Origin: Cytobacillus oceanisediminis 2691
GTDB lineage: Bacteria; Bacillota; Bacilli; Bacillales; Cytobacillaceae
Reading direction: 5' to 3'
Length of the DNA: 64,000 nt
NCBI RefSeq assembly: GCF_000294775.2
Contig: NZ_CP015507.1
Span: 1-64,000 of the forward strand
The number at the start of each line of letters is the position of its first letter. Within the stretch, counting starts at the first letter, position 1. A program made the position numbers and the translations under genes. Below, piece by piece: positions 33,358-40,921 of this stretch. The notes under the pieces were generated by a model. It was not told the origin of the DNA. It saw nothing but the letters and a program-made list of their open reading frames with translations, and searched no databases.

Positions 33358-33684
33358 TTAGCAGCAAGTAGGTTTAAACAAGCAGCATAGCTCTGACGAT
33401 AATAGGTGATTTAATTCTTCTTGATTCAGTTCGTAAAAACTCCAGGTGCCTTTTGTTTCTTTTTTGATAATATTGGCATCCAGTAAGATCTTTAAATGAT
33501 AGGACAGTTTGGATTGGCTCATTTCCATTAGTGGAGCGAGATCACACACGCACATGGAGCCGTTCTGGGTTAATAAATTCATAATTTGAAGCCGCTTTTT
33601 ATCTGCTATGGCTTTAAACTTTCCCTCATAATGCTCAAATAGATGGTCCATTGATTGATTTTGGTTTGTTATTTCTGATTTCAT
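33358..33684 (-). CDS. arsR: ArsR-family repressor with cysteine-rich tail
   Basis: ATG 33684 is preferred over the upstream TTG 33708, because the latter lies inside operator site 2. The 108-residue protein has FKAIADKKRLQIMNLL, the metal site NGSMCVCDLAPLM near residue 41 and the recognition helix SQSKLSYHLKILLDANII. The C-terminus ELCCLFKPTCC adds two vicinal pairs near the dimer partner, a feature of arsenite-specific repressors. It likely controls itself, the Cys-tailed gene and the divergent arsI unit. Confidence 0.85.
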   Translation of the reverse strand: MKSEITNQNQSMDHLFEHYEGKFKAIADKKRLQIMNLLTQNGSMCVCDLAPLMEMSQSKLSYHLKILLDANIIKKETKGTWSFYELNQEELNHLLSSELCCLFKPTCC

Positions 33685-33703
33685 TGCATCCACTCTTTCT
33701 TTA

Positions 33704-33778
33704 ATCAAAAATTCTTGATGAGTTAATCATATATCCAAAATTTTCATATGTCAATTTGTAAAATCAAAATAATTTGAT
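33704..33778. promoter_or_regulatory. ArsR-type operators, sites 2 and 3
   Basis: ATCAAAAATTCTTGAT (33704-33719) lies just upstream of arsR, and ATCAAAATAATTTGAT (33763-33778) about 60 bp further. Both are 16-bp inverted repeats. Confidence 0.75.
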
Positions 33779-33890
33779 TAATAAGCAAAATAGATGATTA
33801 TCATAATGTTAATTTTTCAAGGTGAGGATTTTCATTAATTCAGATTTGAAATCCATCGATAAAAACTATTAACTACTTAAAAAATAATTA

Positions 33891-33968
33891 ATCAAATTAT
33901 TTTGATAAATCGGTTGCATTTAGAAATAATTGCTAATATACTTTAATTATAAATCAAAAAAAATTGAT
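33891..33968 (+). promoter_or_regulatory. arsI-unit promoter flanked by ArsR-type operators, sites 4 and 5
   Basis: Site 4 ATCAAATTATTTTGAT (33891-33906) is just upstream of -35 TTGCAT (33914-33919). After 17 nt comes -10 TATACT (33937-33942). Site 5 ATCAAAAAAAATTGAT (33953-33968) is at the expected transcription start. This is a clear repression geometry. Confidence 0.8.
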
Positions 33969-33991
33969 TTAAAAAAAGGGAGCTGTTAAAG

Positions 33992-34156
33992 ATGAATATT
34001 ATTAACAAGTTTACTGGCAAATCCTCTAAGTCATCTGGCTGCTGTGATAATGAAATCAAGGAGGCAACGACACAGGAAGACCACTGCTGCGGAACTTCGG
34101 AGGTACAGTCTTCCTGCAGCGGCACATCTGATGAACAACAGACCTCTTGCTGCTAA
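33992..34156 (+). CDS. Cys-rich mini-protein upstream of arsI
   Basis: ATG 33992 behind GGGAGC gives 54 residues, hydrophilic and rich in Ser/Thr/Glu. Cysteines occur as SGCCDN, DHCCGTS, SSCSG and a final TSCC. That is seven Cys, six of them vicinal, a layout suited to As(III) chelation. It has no recognised family and no signal peptide. It is the first gene of the unit driven by the double-operator promoter, 38 nt before arsI. It may act as a small arsenic sink or chaperone (inference). Confidence 0.7.
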   Translation: MNIINKFTGKSSKSSGCCDNEIKEATTQEDHCCGTSEVQSSCSGTSDEQQTSCC

Positions 34157-34194
34157 TATAAAAAAATCTTAAAGGACCTAAAGGAGCGATTAGT

Positions 34195-34638
34195 ATGAAG
34201 GTACATGTAGGAATTAATGTAACGGACTTAAATCAATCAATTGAATTCTACTCAAAAGTATTTAATACTGAACCAGTAAAAGTAAAAGAAGATTATGCAA
34301 AGTTTTTACTTGAAGATCCAGGTCTCAATTTCACCTTGAATTTAAAGGATGAGGTTTCAGGAAACCAGGTGGGGCATTTTGGTTTTCAGGTCGAAAATCG
34401 GGAAGAAGTTGTCCAACACAAAGAACGATTAGAGAAACTCGGTTTCTTTGCCCGTGAAGAGATGGATGTTACTTGCTGCTATGCTACGCAGGATAAATTT
34501 TGGGTGACGGATCCAGACGGAAACGAATGGGAATTTTTCTATACTAAATCTGATGTGGAGTCAATGAAGACTGATTCCTCCTGCTGTACGCCGGAACCAG
34601 TCAAAATTGAAATTAAAAATTCTTCGTGTTGTTCATAA
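34195..34638 (+). CDS. arsI: ArsI-type C-As lyase (VOC dioxygenase)
   Basis: The 147-residue vicinal-oxygen-chelate protein has iron ligands in MKVHVGINVTDL (His4), GHFGFQV (His near residue 62) and the Glu of DGNEWEFFYT near residue 113. The vicinal pair in VTCCYATQD near residue 96 is the substrate As(III) site of ArsI. It demethylates trivalent methyl- and aromatic arsenicals with O2. The C-terminus adds SSCCTPEP and SSCCS pairs. CadI-type annotation in databases refers to the same family. Confidence 0.88.
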   Translation: MKVHVGINVTDLNQSIEFYSKVFNTEPVKVKEDYAKFLLEDPGLNFTLNLKDEVSGNQVGHFGFQVENREEVVQHKERLEKLGFFAREEMDVTCCYATQDKFWVTDPDGNEWEFFYTKSDVESMKTDSSCCTPEPVKIEIKNSSCCS

Positions 34639-34780
34639 CAACAAATAAAAAACTGAGAATCTCAGACCCGCCGAATATTTATTTATTCTTTAAATATACT
34701 ATTGACTTCAAGAGTCTTTTTAGATAACAAAAAAACAGCTCAGAAATATATCATTTAAACCTATCTAAAGTGGTATTTTG

Positions 34781-34809
34781 TTGACATTCGTGGTCAAATC
34801 AAATATTAT
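34781..34809 (+). promoter_or_regulatory. Promoter of the Abi-associated RNA
   Basis: -35 TTGACA (34781-34786), 17-nt spacer and -10 TATTAT (34804-34809, overlapping TATAAT). It is a strong promoter directly ahead of the small hairpin RNA. Confidence 0.75.
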
Positions 34810-34815
34810 AATGGT

Positions 34816-34867
34816 AACAGAACCCACCACGCCTCTTATCAATGCGGACCAAGGTGGGTCATTTTTT
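34816..34867 (+). ncRNA. Abi-associated small RNA (abiF-motif-like)
   Basis: A short transcript of about 50 nt is predicted. ACCCACC (34822-34828) pairs with GGTGGGT (34853-34859) around a conserved-looking internal segment (GCCTCTTATCAATGCGGAC), followed by T6. Small structured RNAs are known directly upstream of AbiF/AbiD-type genes. Here the RNA terminator would leave only read-through for the abi gene. Confidence 0.55.
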
Positions 34868-34886
34868 ATTTAAGGAGAAAATAATT

Positions 34887-35792
34887 TTGACTTCTGAAAG
34901 AGATAAGTCCAAAATAAAACCACCTACTACGTTTAAAGAACAAGTAGAGTTATATAAGGGTAGAAAACTTTACATTGAAGATTCAGAATATGCCGAAAAT
35001 ACCCTGCAGCGTGTTAATTATTATCGACTAACAGCTTATGGACTTACTCTTAAGGATCCACTAATAAAAGATGATTATGTAGCAGGTTCATCATTTAATA
35101 AAATGCTTTCAATATATGATTTTGATCGTCGCTTACGTTTATTACTCTTAGGAGCAATGGAAACCATTGAAATTGCCTTTAGAACGCATATCTCCTATGA
35201 AACAGCACATAAATTCGGACCTTTGGGATATAGAGATAAAGAAAACTTTATTAATGAAAAATTCCATCAAGATTCATTATCCGAGCTAGATATGTTAATT
35301 GAAAAGAGTCGTAGAGGTGAGCTGTTTGTAGAACATCACTTCAAAAAATACGACGGTGAATTCCCAATTTGGGCTGCCATAGAAGTCACTTCTTTTGGAT
35401 TTCTTTCTAAATTTTATCGAAATCTAAAAGAAGATTTAAAAAGACATATAGCAAAAAACTATTACAATGTCCCTTATCTTTATATGGAAAGTTGGCTACA
35501 AACTTTATCCAACGTCCGTAATGTTTGTGCTCATTATGGCCGACTATATAACAAGCAGCTCACATTCAAACCTAAATTATTCAGGGATGAATTTAAGCAT
35601 TTTAGCAATCAGTATATATACTCTGGTATTTATATAACTGAAAGATTACTAACCAGAACTGAAGGAAATAGATTTATTACGGATCTGGATGCTCTTATAT
35701 CTGAATATGAGTCAGATATTGACTTTGTTCATATTGGATTTCCTTCAAACTGGAAAAAACTTTTGGAAAAAGCAAATAAAAAAAAGCCATAA
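34887..35792 (+). CDS. Abi family (AbiD/AbiF, HEPN) abortive infection protein
   Basis: TTG 34887 behind AAGGAG gives 301 residues of the Abi_2 family. Conserved blocks are NTLQRVNYYRLTAYGLTL near residue 38, SIYDFDRRLRLLLLGAMETIEI near residue 78 and the HEPN RNase motif NVRNVCAHYGRLYN near residue 213 (RxxxxH). These proteins give abortive phage immunity, and a small upstream RNA is thought to restrain some of them. The frame is intact. Terminator at 35797. Confidence 0.85.
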   Translation: MTSERDKSKIKPPTTFKEQVELYKGRKLYIEDSEYAENTLQRVNYYRLTAYGLTLKDPLIKDDYVAGSSFNKMLSIYDFDRRLRLLLLGAMETIEIAFRTHISYETAHKFGPLGYRDKENFINEKFHQDSLSELDMLIEKSRRGELFVEHHFKKYDGEFPIWAAIEVTSFGFLSKFYRNLKEDLKRHIAKNYYNVPYLYMESWLQTLSNVRNVCAHYGRLYNKQLTFKPKLFRDEFKHFSNQYIYSGIYITERLLTRTEGNRFITDLDALISEYESDIDFVHIGFPSNWKKLLEKANKKKP

Positions 35793-35796
35793 TCCA

Positions 35797-35825
35797 GGAG
35801 AGTGAATAAATCACTCTCCTTTTTC
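35797..35825 (+). terminator. Terminator of the abi gene
   Basis: GGAGAGTGA and TCACTCTCC are perfect arms around ATAAA with TTTTT following. Confidence 0.88.
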
Positions 35826-35904
35826 CACGTTTAATGACATGTTTTCTAATCATTGGATGGTGGTTTTTATTTACTATGGTTTTAAAAAATGATGCGATAG
35901 TGTA

Positions 35905-35950
35905 CAAAAAAGGGTTATACATATTAAACATGAATAATGTGTATAACCCT
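35905..35950 (-). terminator. Terminator of the second toxin-like transcript
   Basis: On the minus strand, AGGGTTATACA and TGTATAACCCT pair around a 16-nt loop, with TTTTTT following. The toxin-like frame ends inside this hairpin. Confidence 0.75.
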
Positions 35951-36025
35951 ATATTTTATGTGCATTTTTTTAATTTGGGTATTGATAAAGCTCACCATCA
36001 AGTTCATTGCTTCATACGTAACCAT
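35924..36025 (-). CDS. Type I toxin-like small peptide, possibly degenerate
   Basis: ATG 36025 behind GGAAAGGGGGTG, the strong site typical of this toxin class, gives 33 residues starting MVTYEAMNLMVSF. That is the expected N-terminus of Bacillus holin-like toxins (MxTYEALxLMISF). After that the hydrophobic helix is lost (INTQIKKMHIKYR), suggesting a deletion or frameshift that runs into the terminator. It is probably a decayed copy, and its promoter would be near 36100. Confidence 0.5.
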   Translation of the reverse strand: MVTYEAMNLMVSFINTQIKKMHIKYRVIHIIHV

Positions 36026-36187
36026 CAGCGGCACCCCCTTTCCTTAATGGATTGGAGGAGACCGCTGCCCACCCTGCGTTTGCTGTACAAAAAAAGTATA
36101 TCATATGGGAAGTAAGAGTACCTATATTAAGAAAGTACCCTTAATGATTTTTTGAAACGGCTAATTTAGCCTAGTATGATGAAGATG

Positions 36188-36859
36188 TTACAAGCTATTC
36201 AATGGGGCAAGAATATCGGCTATATTATTTTTGGGCGAATTCACCATAGTAGAAACAGGATACAAATCCATTTCTTCTGCAGGATAGGGGACCAGAAGTG
36301 ATTTTAGATGCTCAGTGTCATCATTTTTCGGATTTAGCCATAAATCATAATCATCCTGGTGTAGAATAACTGGCATTCGATCATGAATTTCCTCAGTGAC
36401 AGAATTTGGTGTAGTTGTTATAACAGTACAGCTATGTAAAGGCTGTTCTCCCTTCTTCCAAGTTTCCCATAACCCAGCAAAGGCAAAAGGTCTTTTATCT
36501 TTCATGATAAATCGATAGGGTTGCTTGGTACCATCATCTTTTCTTTTCCACTCATAAAATCCATCGACCGGTATCAATAACCGTCTTCGCTTGAATGCAT
36601 GTTTAAAACTAGGCTTCTCATCGATTCCTTCAGATCGAGCGTTGATCATCTTATATCCAATCCGCTCATCTTTCGCCCAGAACGGAACTAATCCCCATTT
36701 CATCGTTCCACCTCTTCGATTTTGGCCGTCGGAAATAACCGTTAAAATTCTTTGGCTTGGGGCAATGTTAAAGCGAGGAGAGATTTCCTCAGAAATTTCA
36801 AAGTCAAAGTATTGCTGCAAAGCTGAAATATCTTCAGCAAGTGAAAATCGTCCGCACAT
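36188..36859 (-). CDS. SRAP domain DNA-repair protein (YedK/HMCES-like)
   Basis: ATG 36859 behind AAGGAGGTTTACTAT is chosen so that Cys2 is exposed, as catalysis requires (MCGRFS). The 223-residue protein has conserved NIAPSQ, MINARSEGIDEKPSF, LIPVDGFYEWKR and the HDRMPVIL histidine motif near residue 168. SRAP proteins crosslink to abasic sites in single-stranded DNA and protect them. The family is frequent on plasmids and phages. The gene is alone. Confidence 0.9.
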   Translation of the reverse strand: MCGRFSLAEDISALQQYFDFEISEEISPRFNIAPSQRILTVISDGQNRRGGTMKWGLVPFWAKDERIGYKMINARSEGIDEKPSFKHAFKRRRLLIPVDGFYEWKRKDDGTKQPYRFIMKDKRPFAFAGLWETWKKGEQPLHSCTVITTTPNSVTEEIHDRMPVILHQDDYDLWLNPKNDDTEHLKSLLVPYPAEEMDLYPVSTMVNSPKNNIADILAPLNSL

Positions 36860-37040
36860 ATAGTAAACCTCCTTATTATAGTACTTATGATTACCAATAA
36901 TTTTGAAAATGTAAACTGTATTCATTTAAATAATCAGTTACTCGAAATAGGAGATGGAGCAATATTTTATGAAGGTAAGAAGAAATCTTTGAATATTTTC
37001 CATTTAAGTTACCGATACCTTACTATATGGAGGCGGTAAA

Positions 37041-37645
37041 ATGTTATTAGTCGAAATAATGATTGCTGTAGTATTAATTGCAGCCTTTATTCAATTCCAA
37101 AGAGTAAAAAGGCAAACGAATTATAAGACTACTTATTAGCAAGTCATATTGATAGCAGTGAAGAGATGAAAAGAACTTTAGCTATGGGGTTGTATCTTAG
37201 GTTTAGGAAAGAATTTGAGGAAGATAAAAACTCTATAAAGGAAAATTCGATTTTTATAAAACAAGACCCTTTATTGTTTGAATCCTTTGTTGCTGATGTT
37301 TTTGAAAAAGCAAGGGGAGGTAGTACCTGGGTATCACCACCAACTGGTGACTTTGGAGTTGACTTTGAACATATTACTAAGGAAGGGAAATACTTAGGTC
37401 AGATAAAATGTTATAAAGGTGATCTAGCATTTGACTGTATTGCTATAATTCATTCTAATATGGTCAAGGATGGGGCTATAGGTGGATATGTTGTAACTAC
37501 AGGGTCCTTTACTAAAAATGCTAAAGAATATGCAGAAGAATTAAACATTGAATTAATTGATGGTGTTAAGCTTGTTGAACTTTGGTTAGCTGGATTAGAA
37601 TATGCTGAGCAGGAAATAAAGCAAGCATTACCTGAGTATGTATAA
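37041..37645 (+). pseudogene. Membrane-anchored Mrr-type restriction endonuclease, split by a frameshift
   Basis: ATG 37041 (GGAGG upstream) encodes one membrane helix (MLLVEIMIAVVLIAAFIQFQ) and stops at 37139. One base further on, the next frame continues directly as YLLASHIDSSEEMKRTL into a complete Mrr catalytic domain (residues from 37166). Its GDFGVDF ... GQIKCYKGD supplies the D and QxK of a PD-(D/E)XK nuclease. A single base loss near 37128 explains both halves. The downstream half alone (159 residues) could still fold. Confidence 0.7.
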
Positions 37646-37648
37646 TTT

Positions 37649-37675
37649 AAGCCCTTCTCAATTTGAGAGGGGCTT
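37649..37675. terminator. Bidirectional terminator
   Basis: AAGCCCTTCTCA and TGAGAGGGGCTT pair around ATT. It separates the Mrr gene from a minus-strand gene. Confidence 0.7.
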
Positions 37676-37892
37676 AAAAGTTAAATATTATGCAATTTAT
37701 TGATTGCGCAAACACTTTAATTTCAGAACCTACATATGTATATCGAGCATGCCCATCTTTAATTGTAATGATTGCCACTTCCTTCCCATGCATTACTCCA
37801 CGCAATTTTTTTCTTGGTTTTAAAGAAAAGCAAGCTCAATGTTCATCAGATTCCACATTCTTTAATTTCTCATTAAGTTGGTTTACATTCAT
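37674..37892 (-). pseudogene. Small protein gene interrupted by a TGA
   Basis: ATG 37892 behind AAAGGGAG reads MNVNQLNEKLKNVESDEH, then TGA at 37838-37836, then ACFSLKPRKKLRGVMHGKEV and on to a stop at 37674 (72 codons). The continuation looks like a genuine globular domain (VAIITIKDGHARYTYVGSEI). The TGA most simply derives from TGG (Trp). No SECIS-like hairpin with a G in the loop follows. The family was not recognised. Confidence 0.55.
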
Positions 37893-37974
37893 AAAATCAA
37901 CTCCCTTTATGTAATAATTTGTCATAAAGAGGGAAAGTCCTTGTGTCTATTATGTGAAAAAATTAAAGCCCCCT

Positions 37975-38250
37975 TTAGGGAGCATAAAAAGGCAAATTAT
38001 CCTCAGGTAAAAGAGGTTGGATTTTCTTCACAATATCTGTAATATCATTCACTTCATTCCAGGTAACTTTTTCGATTATTGTTTCTCTTTGGCCAGTTTC
38101 CCTTTTTTGATGTTGTATCAATCATAAGCGACTACCGCAACCGCTAAGTTGGGATCTTCTTTAAAGTCACGATTATTAACAAAAAAAAGCCCCCTGACTT
38201 GAGCCTCTATTGCCCACAATATTGAGCTGTGTTTCAATAACTACTTTCAT
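37975..38250 (-). pseudogene. Decayed paralogue of the rep-operon small gene (8769-9032)
   Basis: Reading from ATG 38250 gives MKVVIETQLNIVGNRG..., closely matching the intact protein. One missing G after AYD shifts the frame. Beyond it the other frame reads IQHQKRETGQRETIIEKVTWNE and DNLPFYAP. It shows that a second plasmid-type maintenance unit was once nearby, now without its rep gene. Confidence 0.8.
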
Positions 38251-38432
38251 AAATCCTCACTCATTATTATTTTATGTGTCTCCAGTATTCTTTCATAAAA
38301 TCAAATGTTAATGAGCCGGCTTGCTTAATTGAATAGGGAGGGGTTCCAGGGTATTTATTTCTATTGAAAATCAAATTCTAATTTTCAATTGTAAACGTTA
38401 TAATTAAGAAAAATGGAAAAAGGTGTTAGTTA

Positions 38433-39028
38433 GTGTATAAAATAGTATATTTAGCGTTTGCTGTTGTTCTTCTATCCGGCTGCAACTCAAGTGAATCAGA
38501 GAGCAATATAAATGTGAGTGACAATATAGAAGAGGATTCCTATGAAGAGGGTAGAGTAAAAGCAGATACCTATTATGAAGAGTATGAGATTCAGGAGGAG
38601 GATGGATTAATAACAGAGGAATTTCTTGAAGAGGGTTTTGAACCAATTGAAGAAGAATTTGATTACGAGATAGATTATGGAGATGATGAGATTGGCTCCT
38701 CGGAATACTATGATACTTCTACAGAAGATTCATCTACTCAGGAGGGTTCTTCTGCCGGAGGCTACTATAACCAAGAAGCGGTTCAGATCGTGACTTGGAT
38801 AATGATGGATCATGGGATTATAAATCAGGGGGAACAGACAGGGACTTGGATAATGACAACATGTGGGATTTTCAATCTGGAGGATCAGATCGCGATTTAG
38901 ATAACGATAAAATGTGGGATTATCAATCCGGAGGTTCCGACAGAGACTTAGATAATGACAACATCTGGGATTATGAATCTGGAGGATCAGATCGCGATTT
39001 AGACAATGATAATTACTGGGATAAATAA
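38433..39028 (+). pseudogene. Repeat-bearing lipoprotein, frameshifted
   Basis: GTG 38433 (AAAGGTG upstream) encodes a lipoprotein signal (AFAVVLLSGC) and a very acidic Glu/Asp/Tyr region. Near 38775 the frame shifts. In the next frame five 17-residue repeats follow to 39028. Restoring one base would give a surface lipoprotein with a calcium-binding-like repeat stalk. The upstream frame alone ends at 38900 with out-of-frame sequence. Confidence 0.7.
38777..39025 (+). repeat. Five tandem 51-bp coding repeats
   Basis: The unit encodes SGGSDRDLDNDNxWDYx (17 residues). Units start at about 38777, 38825, 38876, 38927 and 38978. The DxDNDxxxD spacing resembles calcium-binding thrombospondin-type loops. 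The first unit is one residue shorter. Confidence 0.85.
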
Positions 39029-39057
39029 TCAGCCAATTCATTAGGGAGCGGATAACA

Positions 39058-39333
39058 ATGTGTAATGTATGTAGAATAAAAAATAGTACCACCGTGGGGT
39101 CAGTTGTAATGAATGTAAGGAGATGCTCTTCCAGAACAGCTGGAGACAAAGGCAAACATTTAGCAGATAAAGAGGTCTTGTTTTATGTTACCGAGGTTGC
39201 AACCAGGGGGGAGGGAATTTATGGCCACGTTATTAGAAAAGATTCCGGTGAATTATGCAAAACGAGGGCACACATTCGAGATTGTGAATTTCTAAATACT
39301 ACATTTAAGTGGGAGAATGGCATATTATCCTAG
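39058..39333 (+). CDS. Hypothetical protein
   Basis: A 91-residue frame begins MCNVCRIKNS behind AGGGAGCGG. It has five cysteines spread through the sequence and a central VLFYVTEVATRGEGIYGHVI stretch. I do not recognise it. It lies in a stretch full of broken genes, so it may be a fragment of a larger gene rather than a functional unit. Confidence 0.4.
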   Translation: MCNVCRIKNSTTVGSVVMNVRRCSSRTAGDKGKHLADKEVLFYVTEVATRGEGIYGHVIRKDSGELCKTRAHIRDCEFLNTTFKWENGILS

Positions 39334-39383
39334 TTTTTTTTTTAGTATAAAAATAGAATGTTAATGTATGGTGACCTATCTAA

Positions 39384-39686
39384 TTTGGCTCAATAGGTTG
39401 TAAAATAGAGAAACTCATTCCTCAACAAGAATTAAACTATCAATGGAAGGGTCCTGATCAATTCGATGAACTTATGAACCATGGTGAATTGACACTGGTA
39501 CAAGTAAGCTTCAAAGAAATTGATGAAAATACAACAGAAGTAAAAGTAAATCACACTGGGTGGAAAAATGGAGAAGAGTGGGATCAAGCATATAAGTGAC
39601 ATGAGATGGCATGGTCCGGTGTACTAAGCAGCTTAAAATCTTCTCTTGAAAAAGGTGAAGGTGAACTCTGCTGCCAACCAGAGTAA
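39384..39686 (+). pseudogene. AHSA1/SRPBCC-domain gene remnant
   Basis: The N-terminus is missing. The frame FGSIGCKIEKLIPQQELNYQ, then GELTLVQVSFKEIDENTTEVKVNHTGW and AWSGVLSSLKSSLEKGEGE, is a typical AHSA1 C-terminal half. A TGA at 39597-39599 replaces a position before HEMAW that is aromatic in relatives (likely TGG). It ends ELCCQPE. It is not expressed from any visible start. Confidence 0.7.
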
Positions 39687-39701
39687 TTTAAAATATTAGA
39701 A

Positions 39702-39743
39702 AAAAGCCTCATAAATACATCGTGTATTTATGGGGCTTTTTTT
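39702..39743. terminator. Bidirectional terminator before xerS
   Basis: AAAAGCCTCATAAATACA and TGTATTTATGGGGCTTTT pair around TCG with T runs on both strands. Confidence 0.8.
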
Positions 39744-39808
39744 CACATTAATAGGAATCTTTTCATCATTTGGCCAGCATTTTACATTATTTAATCCCCA
39801 ATGGATTT

Positions 39809-40921
39809 CTATTTGTTCTTTCTTCGTTTATCTAACAACTCTGAAGCTAACCTTTGTTTTTCCCTTGTTGTGTTTATATACAAAAGAGAAATATCAGATT
39901 GTGTATGGCCTAACTGATTCATGATTAAAGGGATGTCACCACCGGTTTGCTCCGCTAAATTAGTCGCATAAGTGTGTCTAAGTTTATGTGGGGACATACG
40001 CTTATCAAAAGACTTAGTGTATTTATAAACGATATCTTCAACAGCACGGTTAGTAAGCGGTTGTGGATTGCCCTTTAAATTTTTCACAAAAATATACTCA
40101 TTTTCACCGTCGCCAGCTTTATATTTTTCTTTTCTAACCTCTAAATACGCCTTGACGTCTTCAAGAGAGGATGGGGTAATAGATACAGTATCTTTTTTTC
40201 CTCCTTTTCTAATAACGCTAATCTCTTTAGCACTAAAGTCTATATCCTTAATTCTCAAATTTGTAAGTTCATTTACGCGAATACCACTACCCAAGAATAG
40301 AGAGAGGATAGCAAAATCTCTCTCTTTATCACGCTTGAAATATCTCATTTGAGCAGGGGATAGGGATTCTGCATACTCATTTTGAACATATTCAAGAAAA
40401 TCTACATCCTTGTCTTCAATAAAAATCTTATCGGTAATTTTTTTTGCCCGTTCATTCAATGTTTCTGATACCTTTTTAATAGGAATCTTCTCCATCACAT
40501 TTCTTTCAAAATATGGCTTCCCAGCAGAGAGCTCAGCTTCAACTGTCAGGTATTTAAATAATGATCTAAGGGATGATTTATGCCTATTAACGGTCTTTGT
40601 GTCTATTTTCTTTGTTTCATCATCTTTATTAGAAACTTTATATTTTTTTCTAGAAACGAACTTGAAATAGTTATTGGCATCATCAAGTGAGAGGGTTTCT
40701 AATGCATCAACAGGGATGTCCTTCATTAAATCTGATTTAACAATTCCTTCAGCAATTAACCAGCCGAAAAACTCCTTAAAATCTCTAACATAATTAAAAA
40801 GGGTTAGGGGGGAGCGGATGTCTAATTTATCATCAACGTATTTAACCACATAATCGGGCATGTCTTTTATAAGTACTTCTAACCGATGCTCATAGTATTC
40901 ATGCTGTTTAGTAATAGCCAA
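39809..40921 (-). CDS. xerS: Tyrosine recombinase XerS
   Basis: TTG 40921 (GAGG eight bases upstream) gives 370 residues; GTG 40930 is an alternative. The N-terminal core-binding domain is followed by the catalytic domain with FLGSGIRVNELTNL (Arg I), KKDTVSI (Lys), MSPHKLRHTYATNLA (His-x-x-Arg) and MNQLGHTQSDISLLYINTT with the nucleophile Tyr. Length and the MSPHKLRHTYATNL signature match XerS, the single-protein dimer resolvase of streptococci also found in Bacillus. On accessory DNA it probably resolves multimers. Confidence 0.88.
   Translation of the reverse strand: MAITKQHEYYEHRLEVLIKDMPDYVVKYVDDKLDIRSPLTLFNYVRDFKEFFGWLIAEGIVKSDLMKDIPVDALETLSLDDANNYFKFVSRKKYKVSNKDDETKKIDTKTVNRHKSSLRSLFKYLTVEAELSAGKPYFERNVMEKIPIKKVSETLNERAKKITDKIFIEDKDVDFLEYVQNEYAESLSPAQMRYFKRDKERDFAILSLFLGSGIRVNELTNLRIKDIDFSAKEISVIRKGGKKDTVSITPSSLEDVKAYLEVRKEKYKAGDGENEYIFVKNLKGNPQPLTNRAVEDIVYKYTKSFDKRMSPHKLRHTYATNLAEQTGGDIPLIMNQLGHTQSDISLLYINTTREKQRLASELLDKRRKNK

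Noticed and set aside
35834..36115. Plus-strand 93-residue frame
   Set aside because: It overlaps the toxin-like minus-strand transcript and its hairpin terminator and has no ribosome site or recognisable domain.
37674..37892. In-frame TGA followed by ACFS as a third selenocysteine site
   Set aside because: The TGA is more simply a TGG nonsense mutation. The following hairpin is AU-only with no G in the loop, the residue is not in a recognised redox motif, and neighbouring genes are decayed.
37690..37914. Plus-strand 74-residue frame
   Set aside because: It is the antisense shadow of the minus-strand small gene at 37674-37892, which has the ribosome binding site.
39384..39686. In-frame TGA in the AHSA1-like gene as selenocysteine
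   Set aside because: The gene lacks an N-terminus and the position is aromatic in relatives, so it is a pseudogene with a TGG-to-TGA change.
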